A DNA stretch of 64,000 bases from Chondrosia reniformis (lineage: Eukaryota; Porifera; Demospongiae; Chondrillida; Chondrillidae): positions 2,294,001 to 2,358,000 of the forward strand of contig OX359197.1 of NCBI GenBank assembly GCA_947172415.1, in the 5' to 3' direction. Made by a program: the position numbers and the translations under genes. Shown piece after piece: positions 40,801-49,500 of the stretch. Positions within the stretch are counted from its first letter, which is position 1; each line of letters opens with the position of its first letter. The notes under the pieces were generated by a model that was not told the origin of the DNA, did not search any database, and saw nothing but the letters and a program-made list of their open reading frames with translations.

Positions 40801-42335
40801 ATTATTAAAGGAATAAGAAAGCGTTATCTTGTGTTAAATTTTAAGCGTTAATTGCCTACTTGATATTGAGTGACTCTCTTCTTTACTTTCGGCATAGCAG
40901 ATTCATTCAGAAACACTTACGGAGGTGATAGATAAATTAGGTGTGAAATCAACAATTAATGGGGCCCAAATTCGACCGAGTTAACTTTCTCCTCTTGTGA
41001 ATAAACGTTATAGTCGCTGGCCTTTAAACTAACTGATTATTGTATACAGTATGGATAATTCTACGATTTGATGTTTGTTTAAGGCGAAAATATGGTAAGA
41101 CCGTTTTTTTCCGTAGTTAATTTGTATAGAATCAGTGTTAACGAAGGTGTTGCAAATCTAACTAGTCTGTTACGTTGCAACCGATTCGAACGCGGACAAC
41201 TTGCCTGTAAAGGCACCCAAAGCGTGCACAAACTGACGGGAGCGAATTGGAATACTTGAAGTTTTGACGAAGATATTGCGATTTTTTGGAAAACAGGAAT
41301 TATTCCAGAATACAAGCGAGAATGGCGATTCGCTCCCGTAGTCCTGTGAACCCATGCTTGTAGATTATATATACCAAATTTGGTGCTTCTCAGCTCATTT
41401 ATGCAGAAGTAGATAGCTTTTTTGTGGAGCTATTTGACACTTTTTGAGGTGACATTTTTCGACTTTAAATTAAAATATCTCGGTAACAGAGTAGCCAATC
41501 AAATTATGGTTGATACCAAATCATGCGCAATTTACCTAGTTATTTTGCTTGTAAAATTCAAGTTAGTTGGATATATGGTCAGAGAGATACATCACTAAGA
41601 CCAATGTACCCCAAAGAAAGCCTTTAGCCCCCCCTACTACCTTAAGTATTGTATCAAAATGCAAACTTACACCATTTTTCAAGTGATAATACTCTAAAGT
41701 TCTACCCAATTCTAGCCAACGGCCTTTTTTGGGGTCTTCATCAGGCTTGAATAAACCAAATTCATTTGCTATTGAAAAAAATCAAAATAATATAAATAAG
41801 TAGGAACATCATGAAAATATAGGATAAACTGTTTTGTTCAAAACAAATAACAGGCTGACCTTTTCCTTGTGCAGCATCGGGTATCCTCTCTCTGATGATA
41901 TTACAAGCATCATAAACTATCATGTTCTCATCAAACTACAAAATATCACAGCTATGAGGCAATGTCCCACCATGTCATACTGACACAATCGCTACAACTT
42001 ACTAACAACATGTACTACATAGATATTAAGTTCTACAGTTAAACCGAATAGTGAGGTTATTTGTATGCATAAATAAATAAATACAGACATGCACTGCTTT
42101 GAAATTACTTATCAACAATATCAAACAATCTCCTTCACATTAGGAGACACAAAGCAACAGTGCAACAAAGTCGCGCACTATACGTATATAGCACCCATAT
42201 AGCTACGTATATTATACAACCACAATCTCCATTCATAGCTATAGCAATAGACGCATATACAGTACAGTAGACTACCTGCATCATCTTCACATTGTTACTC
42301 TTTACAATGTGAATCCTCAGCGAAAGAGTGGCCAT
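5443..42335 (-). CDS. TLN: Talin, complete gene, about 52 coding exons
   Basis: Talin is the cytoskeletal adaptor that binds integrin beta tails through its FERM head and couples them to vinculin and F-actin through its helical rod. I traced 52 minus-strand exons with GT/AG borders from the ATG at 42333-42335 to the stop at 5443-5445, totalling 7,517 nt. This predicts about 2,505 residues, against about 2,540 in vertebrates. Order: F0-F1-F2-F3, a linker, an Ala-rich helical-bundle rod, THATCH, and a short dimerisation helix. Phases close throughout except at two places. Exon 14 to 15 implies an unseen exon in intron 14, and exon 25 appears to hold one surplus base near 17280. The start context is CCATGG, with a CAG just upstream on the coding strand that could be the acceptor of a 5'-UTR intron. 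Exons are listed in the block entries below. Confidence 0.93.
7982..11736 (-). CDS. TLN: Talin exons 36-44: rod bundles about R9-R12
   Basis: Exons: 11543-11736, 11007-11115, 10675-10856, 10132-10537, 9797-9940, 8916-9137, 8614-8760, 8213-8410, 7982-8140. Exon 36 contains SATVIAKHTSVLCNACK and ANNTANLVKNIKAL, the R9 segment that in vertebrates masks F3 in the autoinhibited form. Exon 37 joins by its AG at 11116-11117 (plus-strand CT) to give ENREACAATTKPL. Exon 39 is unusually long (406 nt). Exon 43 has GTQACLDAYSAVMG and exon 44 ASLGAEDTEAQ. Confidence 0.88.
12316..16777 (-). CDS. TLN: Talin exons 27-35: rod bundles about R6-R8
   Basis: Exons: 16640-16777, 16015-16188, 15428-15547, 15189-15363, 14808-14973, 13585-13678, 12709-12798, 12520-12642, 12316-12459. 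Anchors in order are QGNESYTGVAARD (exon 27), NCLPGQRDVDQAI (29), SVSSSKLLLAAKALS (31), APGQKECENALR (32) and AAYLVGISDP (35). The five-helix bundle R7 with the inserted R8 bundle, which in vertebrates binds RIAM, DLC1 and KANK, falls here. Intron 31 carries a 339-bp MITE, and the introns on either side of exon 33 hold a foldback-arm array and a palindromic MITE. Confidence 0.88.
12870..13140. mobile_element. Two foldback-element right arms, inverted to each other
   Basis: The segment around 12900-12995 is related to the right half of the foldback element at 32296-32512 (GACTCTGTTCCCA, AGGAGACACAAG, GGGTGG.GTAA). The segment around 13010-13130 is the same half in the opposite orientation (TACCCCACCCGCACATGTCTC, then GGGAACCAGAGTCTCC). 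It is therefore a palindrome of two right arms rather than a normal left-right element. It lies in talin intron 32. Confidence 0.55.
13287..13483. mobile_element. Palindromic MITE, family A, copy 2
   Basis: Its ends read ATCTTTGAGATGGTTCATCT and the near-perfect reverse complement AGATGAACCAACTCAAAGAT, with inner TCTAGA arms. It is about 197 bp long, in talin intron 32, and non-coding. Confidence 0.75.
14208..14546. mobile_element. 339-bp MITE with TACAGT-type ends
   Basis: The left end TACAGTAAAACCT...TTATCCGG pairs with the right end CCGGATAATCAAGGTTTGACTGTA. The ends and a probable TA target site fit a non-autonomous Tc1/mariner/pogo-superfamily element. It lies in talin intron 31. Confidence 0.75.
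16968..20099 (-). CDS. TLN: Talin exons 19-26: rod bundles about R2-R6
   Basis: Exons: 20006-20099, 19587-19856, 19087-19311, 18779-18910, 18138-18380, 17632-17745, 17153-17288, 16968-17096. All are Ala-rich amphipathic helices typical of the rod, for example QVISAAKATALATQALITCT in exon 20. Nearly every junction is phase 0. Exon 25 is the exception. Its conserved frame (RLVAAAKAAVP) only joins exon 24 if one C is removed from the CCC at 17280-17282 (plus strand), which would restore the expected Pro-Gly-Gly. This could be a sequencing error, an allele or an unusual splice. Confidence 0.85.
17865..17918. repeat. Near-perfect 54-bp hairpin
   Basis: TTGTATAACTA...AATAAGAGGC, a short loop, then GCCTCTTATTATAGTTATACAA form a long stem. 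It lies in talin intron 23. A further partial copy of one arm (GTATAACTATTACTT) follows at about 17990, which suggests remnants of a foldback element. Confidence 0.65.
20893..29636 (-). CDS. TLN: Talin exons 14-18: linker and first rod bundle
   Basis: Exons: 29542-29636, 22750-22884, 22511-22619, 21718-21769, 20893-21051. Exon 14 is a Gly/Gln-rich linker piece (SGGHGSGTVGNVGNLG). Exons 15-18 resemble rod bundle R1, with SIAWRKAEMD and IDYTSVGSAVTTM as anchors. Exon 14 ends in phase 1 but exon 15 starts in phase 0, so a small exon (length 2 mod 3) of the linker should lie in the 6.66-kb intron 14 (22885-29541). That intron is full of broken mobile elements. Confidence 0.8.
21057..21278. repeat. 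37-bp tandem repeat, about six copies
   Basis: A 37-bp unit (contains ATACATCATATAGTAAATAA) is repeated about six times with very little divergence. The array starts five bases from talin exon 18, so it includes or replaces the usual acceptor and branch-point region of intron 17. Confidence 0.9.
22265..22434. mobile_element. 170-bp MITE with about 48-bp terminal inverted repeats
   Basis: The left arm TACAGTACTTTTGGGTCGGT... and the right arm ...ACCGACCCAAAAAGTACTGTA are near-identical inverted copies of about 48 bp. They are flanked by TA on each side. It lies in talin intron 16. Confidence 0.88.
23710..23794 (+). repeat. 85-bp duplicated block, copy 1
   Basis: This matches 24768-24854 with scattered differences. 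Shared landmarks are CACAGGC..TTGCCATTT, the run of ATCAGAAGA and TGTAAAAGGATCA. It lies within the Rep-like remnant and indicates an internal duplication or two nested copies. Confidence 0.75.
24604..24665 (+). repeat. GA-rich simple repeat
   Basis: This is an imperfect GAGATGGAGGAA repeat. It reads as Glu/Met-rich low complexity in one frame and need not be coding. Confidence 0.7.
24768..24854 (+). repeat. 85-bp duplicated block, copy 2
   Basis: Partner of 23710-23794, about 1.06 kb downstream in the same orientation. Confidence 0.75.
26293..26373. mobile_element. 81-bp micro-MITE
   Basis: TACCGTATTCTCTCTAAAATT and its inverted copy AATTTTTAGAGAGAATACAGTA enclose only about 25 bp made of two GTTAGTGAC repeats. 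It is a very short inverted-repeat element in talin intron 14. Confidence 0.75.
27624..28125 (+). pseudogene. Tc1/mariner transposase, 3'-truncated
   Basis: An N-terminal helix-turn-helix (DYCKLRIIQLYYQR, then VPKKTVWKTIQKY) starts at the ATG at 27624. It is followed after a frame shift near 27820 by the second DNA-binding half and the first catalytic block (VAWAREHLTDNFAGVVWTNE then MIQLENHRTFSY). In the active family that block reads W-T-D-E, so the catalytic Asp appears as Asn here. The remaining D and E motifs are absent because the reading runs into Gypsy sequence at about 28125. Confidence 0.8.
28125..28420 (+). pseudogene. Gypsy-type retrotransposon aspartic protease fragment
   Basis: One plus-strand frame reads TWDRLFPEAKDL...LVGVDCNKLHVQGS, a stop at about 28222, then IPINMCGKNFTHEVLAIDH and TTDAKIGLDFLENTRGQ. 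This is the C-terminal half of a retropepsin (the I-L/I-G-L-D-F-L block) without the N-terminal D-T/S-G. No reverse transcriptase or LTR is seen next to it. It is a fragment captured in talin intron 14. Confidence 0.7.
28421..29541. other. Intron 14 sequence, unassigned
   Basis: This is the rest of the large talin intron. It may contain more decayed Gypsy sequence, but I could not identify a domain. The missing talin linker exon could also lie here or elsewhere in 22885-29541. Confidence 0.35.
29815..29983. mobile_element. Palindromic MITE, family A, copy 3
   Basis: The ends TTTTTGAGATGGTTCATC and GATGAATCATCTGAAAG are imperfect inverted repeats, with the inner pair GAGCGTCTAGAG and CTAGACGCTCAAAGG. 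It lies in talin intron 13. Confidence 0.7.
30101..33573 (-). CDS. TLN: Talin exons 9-13: F2 and integrin-binding F3
   Basis: Exons: 32687-32887, 32167-32230, 31490-31684, 30240-30407, 30101-30177. F2 begins after KKFFFTDQNVD and contains GFLNLSEFLPKEYVK across the exon 9/10 junction. F3 is the PTB-like lobe. It is highly conserved: FFLVKEKMKGRNKLVPRLLG in exon 11 and RWAASPNSFTLDFGDY in exon 12. The Trp of RWAASP matches the residue that packs against the integrin NPxY motif in vertebrate talin, so integrin binding is likely kept. Exon 13 starts the acidic linker (PDQEDDENA). The intron between exons 9 and 8 carries a 473-bp MITE and intron 11 a 19-bp minisatellite. Confidence 0.93.
30636..31151. 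repeat. 19-bp minisatellite, about 27 copies
   Basis: The unit is AGCACCTCACACACCTATR, with R alternating A/G and occasional CTCATACACC variants. It spans about 515 bp inside talin intron 11 (30408-31489). The variant units are interspersed, so it is suited to length-polymorphism typing. Confidence 0.95.
32296..32512. mobile_element. Foldback element with about 75-bp inverted arms
   Basis: The left arm (ATCATCATCACTCAACTCTG, through CCTGCCCACTCATGTCCCCT to ATGAGCAAATG) is matched by an inverted right arm (CATTTGCTCAT..CGCTCCTCAGGGGACAT..AGGGCAGGGGTAATAT..AATGATGATAT). Only about 65 bp separate them. It lies in talin intron 9 (32231-32686); related arms sit at 12870-13140. Confidence 0.88.
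33065..33537. mobile_element. 473-bp MITE with TACAGTGAATATTC ends
   Basis: The left end TACAGTGAATATTCGTTAAT and right end ATTAATGAATATTCACTGTA are about 26-bp inverted repeats with TA flanks. The internal sequence repeats CCGCC/TAATCC motifs. It is a Tc1/mariner/pogo-type non-autonomous element in talin intron 8. Confidence 0.85.
33574..42335 (-). CDS. TLN: Talin exons 1-8: F0 and F1
   Basis: Exons: 42276-42335, 41860-41935, 41671-41768, 38898-38972, 34770-34824, 34512-34576, 34388-34451, 33574-33643. Together they encode residues 1 to about 188. Exons 1-4 give F0, starting MATLSLRIHIV and continuing with YDACNIIRERIPDA. Exons 5-8 give F1, including the basic, unstructured F1-loop region (KKMETLKKQLHTDD) before NWLNPEKSLREQG. 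Exon phases are 0,1,0,0,1,0,1,2. The introns include a 4.1-kb intron 4 (34825-38897) with nothing I can identify in it, and a 2.7-kb intron 3 carrying two inverted-repeat elements. Confidence 0.9.
39660..40111. mobile_element. 452-bp inverted-repeat element
   Basis: The left end TACTGTGAGACCTTGCTTAAC pairs with the right end GTTAAGTGAGCTCTCACAGTA (about 20 bp, imperfect). It is non-coding, in talin intron 3. Confidence 0.75.
40677..41645. mobile_element. 969-bp element with perfect 20-bp inverted ends and TTAA flanks
   Basis: The ends are GGTAGTAGGGGGGGCT and AGCCCCCCCTACTACC, each bordered by TTAA. A TTAA duplication is the hallmark of piggyBac-type integration, so a non-autonomous piggyBac-like element is my inference. 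There is no transposase frame. It lies in talin intron 3, next to exon 3. Confidence 0.75.
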
Positions 42336-42337
42336 GG

Positions 42338-42766
42338 CTGCAGCTCTCGATCACACTTATCCAGAAACTCGAATCTACACATTGCAACCAGAACGAAATT
42401 GCACACAATAAGGAGTGACTTTATACATCAACATGATTATTACATCTTAAGTAAATAAATCATTACACAGGTCCATACACTTAACAGTAGTTACGTCTAT
42501 TCTCGCTTATGTTAAGAAACAGCAGAGGAAAAATCAGTTCAATCGAATAGTTTCCATGAATGTATACATGTTTGGTTTCTTGAGTAATCAACAGTATTAC
42601 CAGACCACGGCCAAAAGGAGACAATCAACACATTCAGCTAGTGCCTTAGGCACAGGCGCCAAACCAATTGTAGATCGCCTCTGATTGAGTTAAACCGAAA
42701 GTTATGATTAACATACAGAGAGGATTATCTCTAATAAAATGTCGCTCAAAAGAAGACAAGTCTTAC
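42338..42766 (-). other. Possible talin 5'-UTR intron
   Basis: On the minus strand a CAG ends just before CCATGG, and a donor-like G|GTAAGA lies at 42761-42766. A non-coding first exon would then start upstream of 42767. This rests on splice signals alone. Confidence 0.35.
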
Positions 42767-42850
42767 CACGCTATCTCTTCAGGCTTACAAATTTCCACTT
42801 TCTAAAGAAGGCGTTGACTCTTTTGCGTCTCCGTATAACTAAAATACGGA

Positions 42851-43011
42851 GTCACTCCCGAAAGTACACGCCCCGTCAGCCGATACCCAAATAAGGATTC
42901 GGAGACCACACATAACGACACACCTATAGGATATTATCAATTTAACACAGGCTCTGTTCTTGTGTTACATCGAGCGCGCAATCGAGGCGCTTCAGATCGA
43001 TCCGGTCCATA
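42851..43011. repeat. Direct duplication near talin promoter, copy 1
   Basis: This roughly 160-bp CpG-containing block (begins GTCACTCCCG, contains CAGGCTCTGTTCTTGTGTTA, ends ATCGATCCGGTCCAT) recurs at 43495-43654 with scattered changes and a small indel. It lies where the talin first exon or promoter is expected. Confidence 0.8.
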
Positions 43012-43494
43012 TTAATGATGATCGAATGCACTAGCTAATATGAAGATCGAATTTAAATTCATGTTACATTTGTTTATAATTGACACAAATACAAGCAAGT
43101 ACCGTATAGCTACCCTCATCGTAAGGTCTAGATTTTTACCCTAGTGAAAGGATAATAGGAAAACATTCTATTCTAAATATTAATTTTCCTTAGCCCCGTA
43201 TTGATGTCAACAAGACAGGTTTTAGGAAAAAGGTGTATAGAGTATATTGTACAAGTAAAAATATTTACAAAAATGATGTTAGAAATAGGAATGGTGCGCA
43301 CAAGCACGGAAGTGTATTTTTAAGTTACTTAATTTCAGTATATATATATGCAACTTCTGTATGATTAGCCTTATCATATAATGGGAAGGAAAAACCATAT
43401 AATTACAATGTTCAAAAACAAATACAGTAGATTGCGTGATCTCGGACACAGGCAGTATAGGACACAGTATATTGTGTGGACATACTGTAATGGT

Positions 43495-43654
43495 AGTCAC
43501 TCCCGAGAGTACACGCCCCATCAGCCGATAACCAAAGAGACCACACATGGGCAGAAAACGACACATCTATAGGATTTTATCAATTTATCACAGGCTCTGT
43601 TCTTGTGTTACATCAAGCCCGCAATTGAGGTGCTTCAGATCGATCCCGTCCATA
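43495..43654. repeat. Direct duplication near talin promoter, copy 2
   Basis: Partner of 42851-43011, 644 bp away in the same orientation. This copy has lost several CpG sites relative to copy 1 (for example GAGCGCGC against AAGCCCGC), consistent with decay of a non-functional copy. Confidence 0.8.
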
Positions 43655-44189
43655 TATATATAGATTACGTATGAAGATTGGCTTGATGAGATCTACAGCT
43701 AGGGTGATTTTGTAGCTGGCAGTTATATATAAGGGAACTTTAAATTTGAATTCATGCAAGAGTGCAACCTCTACGGCTCAAGGGTGTAGATAGTGTGGCT
43801 AGGGGGGCAAAAATGTCACAATACTAGACGTAAAACATTTATCAGAGTTAATACAACATGAACAAACATCAAGCAATGCATATTTAATTAGTATGCCGTC
43901 ATGCGTCAAGCACCTTTGCATAAATATATAGGGCATACCCCAGCCCCCAACTTCTCTAAACCTATCTAGGCTAGAGTATGTATACCACCAATGTGAGCTA
44001 TATATTACAAACTATATATGAAGGAGTTATAACACATGCAGGTATATGCAAAAACTATATAGTTCAAATGAAAACTCGTTAATTGACTGATAACAAGAAG
44101 TAAATATAATATTATGTGCATAGAAGTCATTAGGTATAAGTACTACCAAAACTATCGAAGAAAAGTTAGATTATCAAAAGTTTAAGAGC
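43655..44189. other. Intergenic, no feature seen
   Basis: This is AT-rich sequence between the talin upstream duplication and the BTB pseudogene. I see no exon or repeat boundary. Confidence 0.35.
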
Positions 44190-45444
44190 ACTAGTGTTGT
44201 GTTATTGTCACTGAGCCAACTAAATTATGCTTAAAGGACACCAGCCACGGACATTGCAACGTCACAGAGTACACTTCTACTGGTTTTTTCCTTTTGTTAT
44301 TAGGTTCAGTCTGTTCCCGAATAGTGATTTCAGGTCCACGGCAACTTGATAGTAACATATAATTTGTATTGAACTGGATTTCGTAATTGTATATAGCAAC
44401 CATGCATTAGATGCATTAAATATAAATTCTTCTTTCGATGTTGTTAGAGGTGCATGCAAATGAAAAGACCTTAATCCTGCAGCTGGAGGGACATTGAATT
44501 GTAATACATCCCATTCGAACAGAAAATTCAACAAGTAAATTCATCTTCTTGCCAGAATTTCTTGAAGTAATAATGCCAGGTGATTGATCTTTGCCAAACA
44601 CAGCTTTAGAGGACTAATTGCTTCTAAATGGTAGTGTAATTTCAGTCAAGGGGAAAAATGGGGAGAATCCATTTTGTTGACAGCTAGCTATTATATAGAA
44701 AATTGCCTTTGACAGTCTCTTTGTCAAACTTTTGATGCTGTTTTAAGGCTAGTACGAACAATTTGAGGTCCTTCAGTTCCTTGTCTGTCACTTTATAGAC
44801 AAGGTCTTTCTGTGAAATCAGTCCATATCATATGCTGGAAAGAAACTCCTTTTGTATTTATCTTCAGCCACCCAATCATATAATAGAAGGAAAAGGTCAA
44901 CTGATAGCAACTTCCTCACTCTGAAGAATTTTGGAGATAGCTTTATCTGGAAGCTTAATAAAATGATGTTGGTAAGCTTCTTCCAGAAATGAATCCAACT
45001 TTGTGATGATGAATTGGAGAGTTGCATTGAAAACATTGAGTGGCAGCTGGTTTGGAGAATGATCTTCATGCATCTCAGCTGAGATACACAGGTTAACAAC
45101 AGCAGGTAGTCTAAAAGCTACATCATCTTGACAAGACCAAGTGGAAACGAGTTGGGTTATTGAGTTAATCAGGATATCATGTTCATAATAATGTGCAGCT
45201 TCATAGAGAGGAACATTGTCACCTTCCTCATCCAAGATTACTTCTTTTCTGTAATGAATGAAATTACCATTGAGAATATCTCATCAGTGTACTCCTCAAA
45301 CTCATTCTCATTCCTTTCCCTAAAGTTGCCTTTAAACATTTTGAAGAAGACAGGAGAGGCAACACTTAAAACTTCCTTGTGTGCTTTAATTGGATTCTGG
45401 GCTTCTTGTCCAATGAAAGTGACATCAGAGTTTTCTTAATTCAT
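44190..45444 (-). pseudogene. BTB-BACK protein pseudogene, intronless
   Basis: Read on the minus strand from an ATG at 45444, an in-frame TAA follows at codon 3. Then comes a BTB domain (NSDVTFIGQEAQNPIKAHKE, VASPVFFKMFKGNF). A frame change at about 45238 leads to GDNVPLYEAAHYYEHDIL (BTB end) and the BACK domain (FIKLPDKAISKILQSEEV). Another frame change at about 44900 leads to VDLFLLLYDWVAEDKYKRS. Further broken frames (VFGKDQSPGII, FNVPPAAGLRSFHLHAP, CRGPEITIREQTEPN) extend to about 44190. BTB-BACK proteins usually serve as cullin-3 adaptors. At least three lesions and no introns suggest an old processed or duplicated copy. Confidence 0.8.
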
Positions 45445-46596
45445 TATAGCTTTTGGCAAGATGAGGGAAAAAGTAAGTTTCCTGTGGTTGTCAGGCCCAG
45501 GAAAAGTTGTTCAGCCATTATATACTAGTGTAGCTATATGCTTAGTGCTACTGCAACAATATGATTTAGAGTCTGTGGTCTGCTAAGTGTCAAACAGAGT
45601 TGAGAAACCGGAGGCCATTTGAGGCACGAAGTACTTCTACCTCCACGTGGTGTGCCCTGGGATCATCTGTCAAGATGATGCGAAAAGAAGTGCAGTAAAG
45701 CTTTAAGGATGGATCACTTCAAAGAACATTTTGCTGTCAAGCTGGACTCGTAAACTCTTAAGTGGATATCTTTTTGATTTATTTTCCATTATTGTACATT
45801 TTATCGTGACTTTAAGCGTTTGTATATTTAAAGTATATTGATGGTTTTCAATTGTAATAAGTATGATTGAATTAAAAGTGATCATGAAGGTAATGATGAT
45901 AATAAATGTACCACTGCAAACATATGCTGCAAATTAGCTAGCTATGGGGAAAGCCCCCTTTCGAGAGACTTGCCAGCGTTCTCAACGTTCAAATTAGAGG
46001 CGCTTTAGTTACTAAAAGATGTTCGCCCAAGCTTCCAATTGCAATCTCGGATTTGTTATTTCTTATTTTGAAGGGTATTCGTTAATTCGAGCTTGTTTAT
46101 ATAGGAGACATAATGGCAGCGAGGGTGAAGGCAAGGAGAACTAAGATAGTCCTCCCAAACACACTAGTAGGACATAAGGCCATGCAAATTTGATTCACAG
46201 TTTATCGTCCAGCAGTTTCGAAAATAGCATGAGGGAGGGAGGTCATTTTTCATTATTCATTATTAAAAATGCAATCAGTCATCAGACATACAAAACTCAC
46301 TAAGTTGAATTTTTAAAAGCCTCTCTTTGTTTATCCTTTAGTTCTATTGTAACACAAAGTTGCGGTAGCGCAAAATCGATTCCTCCTTCTACAAATCGTA
46401 TCTCCCCTTGCTGAGCAAGCATAGATAAACGAACAACAACATTTGTAGGCACGCACCCACAGATATAGAGAGAATGTGTTTGTGCATACCTACATACCTA
46501 TACTGTTACTATATGTAGACTCCATGGATGTTTACATAGATAATGAAGTTGTAGATCTAGAACTATTCCAACCCCTGATCGTCAAGTAGATCTACA
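45445..46596. other. Upstream region of the Death-NACHT gene
   Basis: About 1.15 kb of non-coding sequence precedes the NACHT gene start codon and presumably holds its promoter. No TATA box or transposon end was recognised with confidence. Confidence 0.35.
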
Positions 46597-49500
46597 ATGG
46601 CAGTGGCGCTAACAGAAGGTGAGATTCGTTTTGGACCTTAAAAAGTAACTGTAATAAGAGGTACTTCTCAGTTGTTGTGTCGGAGAGCAAGTGTGTAGGG
46701 CGGCGCATCGATTTTCGGGAAATTGGACGGCATATCTCAGCCTTCAATTCGTCTGAAACTTCTGGAATATTTCTTTATCTTTGCATGCAAATTTACATAC
46801 AATATGTGAGTATGAGTTATTAAGTTATTTAGACAAAAACTACAGTGTCGAAATTATATTAATTCGGACGCTGTAGTTCGGTCGAAAGTCGTGCATTTTC
46901 GGACGGCATCTGTAACAAGAAAACTTGATCGATAACACCTATCAAGTACAGATATCCACTCCTTCAGCCCTGTAACAATCTTTTGGGAACATTTTAGGTT
47001 TAAGATTTAGGATAGGATAATTAAATATGTGGTATTTGCCATCTTGAAAAGTAATTCGAATCATTGTTAGCCTTCAATGAATCATAGCAAAACAGTATCT
47101 TCTTGGTAAAATAGTTACTGAAATGACAAGTGTCTGTCACTGTCACACAATGTAGTTTTTGGAGAGTTATCACTTTCCATTCCGAAAGTAAGGTCAAACT
47201 GACTTGGGACATGTAAAACACTCTTTACAGACATACATATAGCCAATGTATGTTAGAGGGTCAATGAATGTATGTTCAGCCATATACACAGTGTGGTAAT
47301 ATGATGTGCTCTTATAATCATATACATTTACTTCTTGCTTAACAACAGTGTAGCTAAAGTTAAGTCATTAAGAGTTATGAGAGATGATTAATTTTTGGAA
47401 TTTTTTTCGTTTTTAGAGGAAATAAATAACTTGACTGATTCAGTTGTTCCAGTGATCCAGTCAGAAAAAACAGTAACTGAGAATATGAGGTAAGGCAGCT
47501 CTACAGATCACTGCTATGAATATAATTAGCTGTCACCTGATTATTAGTGTGACTTCTTTCAGCTAATCTCCCATGATGAATCAAATAAAATTGGGCTTAA
47601 TTAAGTTGTCCACTGGCTGTTAAACAAATATCACTGAATCGAATGTACAATAATTAGACACCAATGTGACTGAATTGGGTTTATATATCTGAATTGCATG
47701 GGTTTTTAAATAACCTATCTTTACTGACAGAATTGACAATTCTTAATTCATATGATGTATTCAGTCTGCAGCTCACTGCTGATCAACATTTAGACACACT
47801 GCAGAGATGTGTCATTGATGAAGTGTCCTACAAATGGAAGGAGATTGCGATTGCTCTGGGATTTGCTGTCAATAAGTACATGACAATTGAAGCTAACAAA
47901 AAAACAAATGAAGATCGACTGTTGGATGTGTTCACGGAATGGCTAAAAGGGTCTCAGGGAACTGGAGAGAAGAGAAGGACTTTACAAACAGTCAGAGATA
48001 TTCTGGTTGACCGCAATTGTAGACATGAAGCTGAGGGCTTAGTTAAAGCTCTGTCTCAATCTAGTAAGTTGTAGATATAGATCCTAAATTAACACATTCT
48101 ACTAACATGGCTGCAGTTTATGTAATCTGTAACATCTGAAGTAACGTTACCATAGTGAGATAAATATGGAACATCCATTTTATGTATTTACAGATAAGGG
48201 AAACACTAGTGTTTTGCTTGTTAATGTATTTTACTATTTATATGCATAGGTAGGTACGTACTCTATGTATATAGATATGTTACTCTATATATGTATATGT
48301 ATAGGTTTGAATAACAATGCTCCCGATGACATGAATTGTACATCACAACTTCCGGTGAGTGCTTTATATAATTGTATCAATGATGTACTTTACTAGCTCC
48401 AATGACTTTAGAATACAATACCCATACTACTTGTGAGGTTTGTATGAGCCATAGACTGATACAAGATATACCAACTTAATGAATGCTTCAACACTGTTAG
48501 AAGTTAATACAGTATCAACTACACTATAACTGTCTTCAAAGTATTGATGTAATCAACTTTTGAGTTGCCTTTTATAGGATTTTGATATTGATCAATTGTT
48601 ATCTAATGCTTGTCAAATTACCATCTCCACTGTTTGCATTTAGTGCCGTATTGTTTTCTGAAATTATGTTAACGTATGGCTTCCTGTTCATAACCTTGTA
48701 TGTATAATATATATCTGTCACCAAAATTGCAGACACGGACGCTTGGCTGGCTTTCGTTTTCTAGCTTAAAATTAGCTTTCTCTTCCTATGCTTCGAACGT
48801 TGAACTAACGATGAGGATTTAGAAACCATCTATACTAATATTATGTAACGTAAAGCTTGTGCAAAAACGTTTTCTACGAGATATGGCCTTGAAAAATTGA
48901 CGGCCAACAGCAGTTGACTGGAAATCGGTTAACCTGATATCTATGAGAACCAGCCCAGTAGTTTCAGTTTACTTAGGGGCGCCTGGCGCTCCACAAGTTT
49001 TTTAAACTCGAACTACTTGTTCCTTTCATTTAGAGCATTATTGTAGTTCTAGTAAATATTATAAAATTAATTAGCTGTTCTTAAGAACAGTATTATAGAG
49101 AATGTATAATACATTATTGTTTCTCATATCTCGTACTCTCAGAAATCTGTGGTTCCATTTAGGAAGACTGTTTACTCCGAGTATCGCAAGTTCAAATTGG
49201 GTGCTGGAACAATTGACATAAAATATGTCAAGCTAGCCATCCTGAAAAACAAACCCTCGGCTAAGTCTACCACTGGAGACAATTTAGCAGTTCTACATAG
49301 TTTCAGAGACTGCGGATCAAAAGGGGAAATAGATAGGTTCATAAATCCGGAGGAATTATTGAAAAAGGGCGCTGATAGAATAAGTGTACTGTATGGCCAT
49401 GCTGGTATGGGCAAAACAACTGCCCTTCAACACATAGCCCAGCAAGTAGCTATTCAAAAGTATGAAAGCGATTTCACTCTAATCCTGTATTTCCCAATGC

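Noticed and set aside
47694..47764. Upstream extension of the Death-domain frame to an apparent start at 47694
   Set aside because: The acceptor TTCAG at 47760-47764 joins in phase to the upstream exon; the extension is intron sequence.
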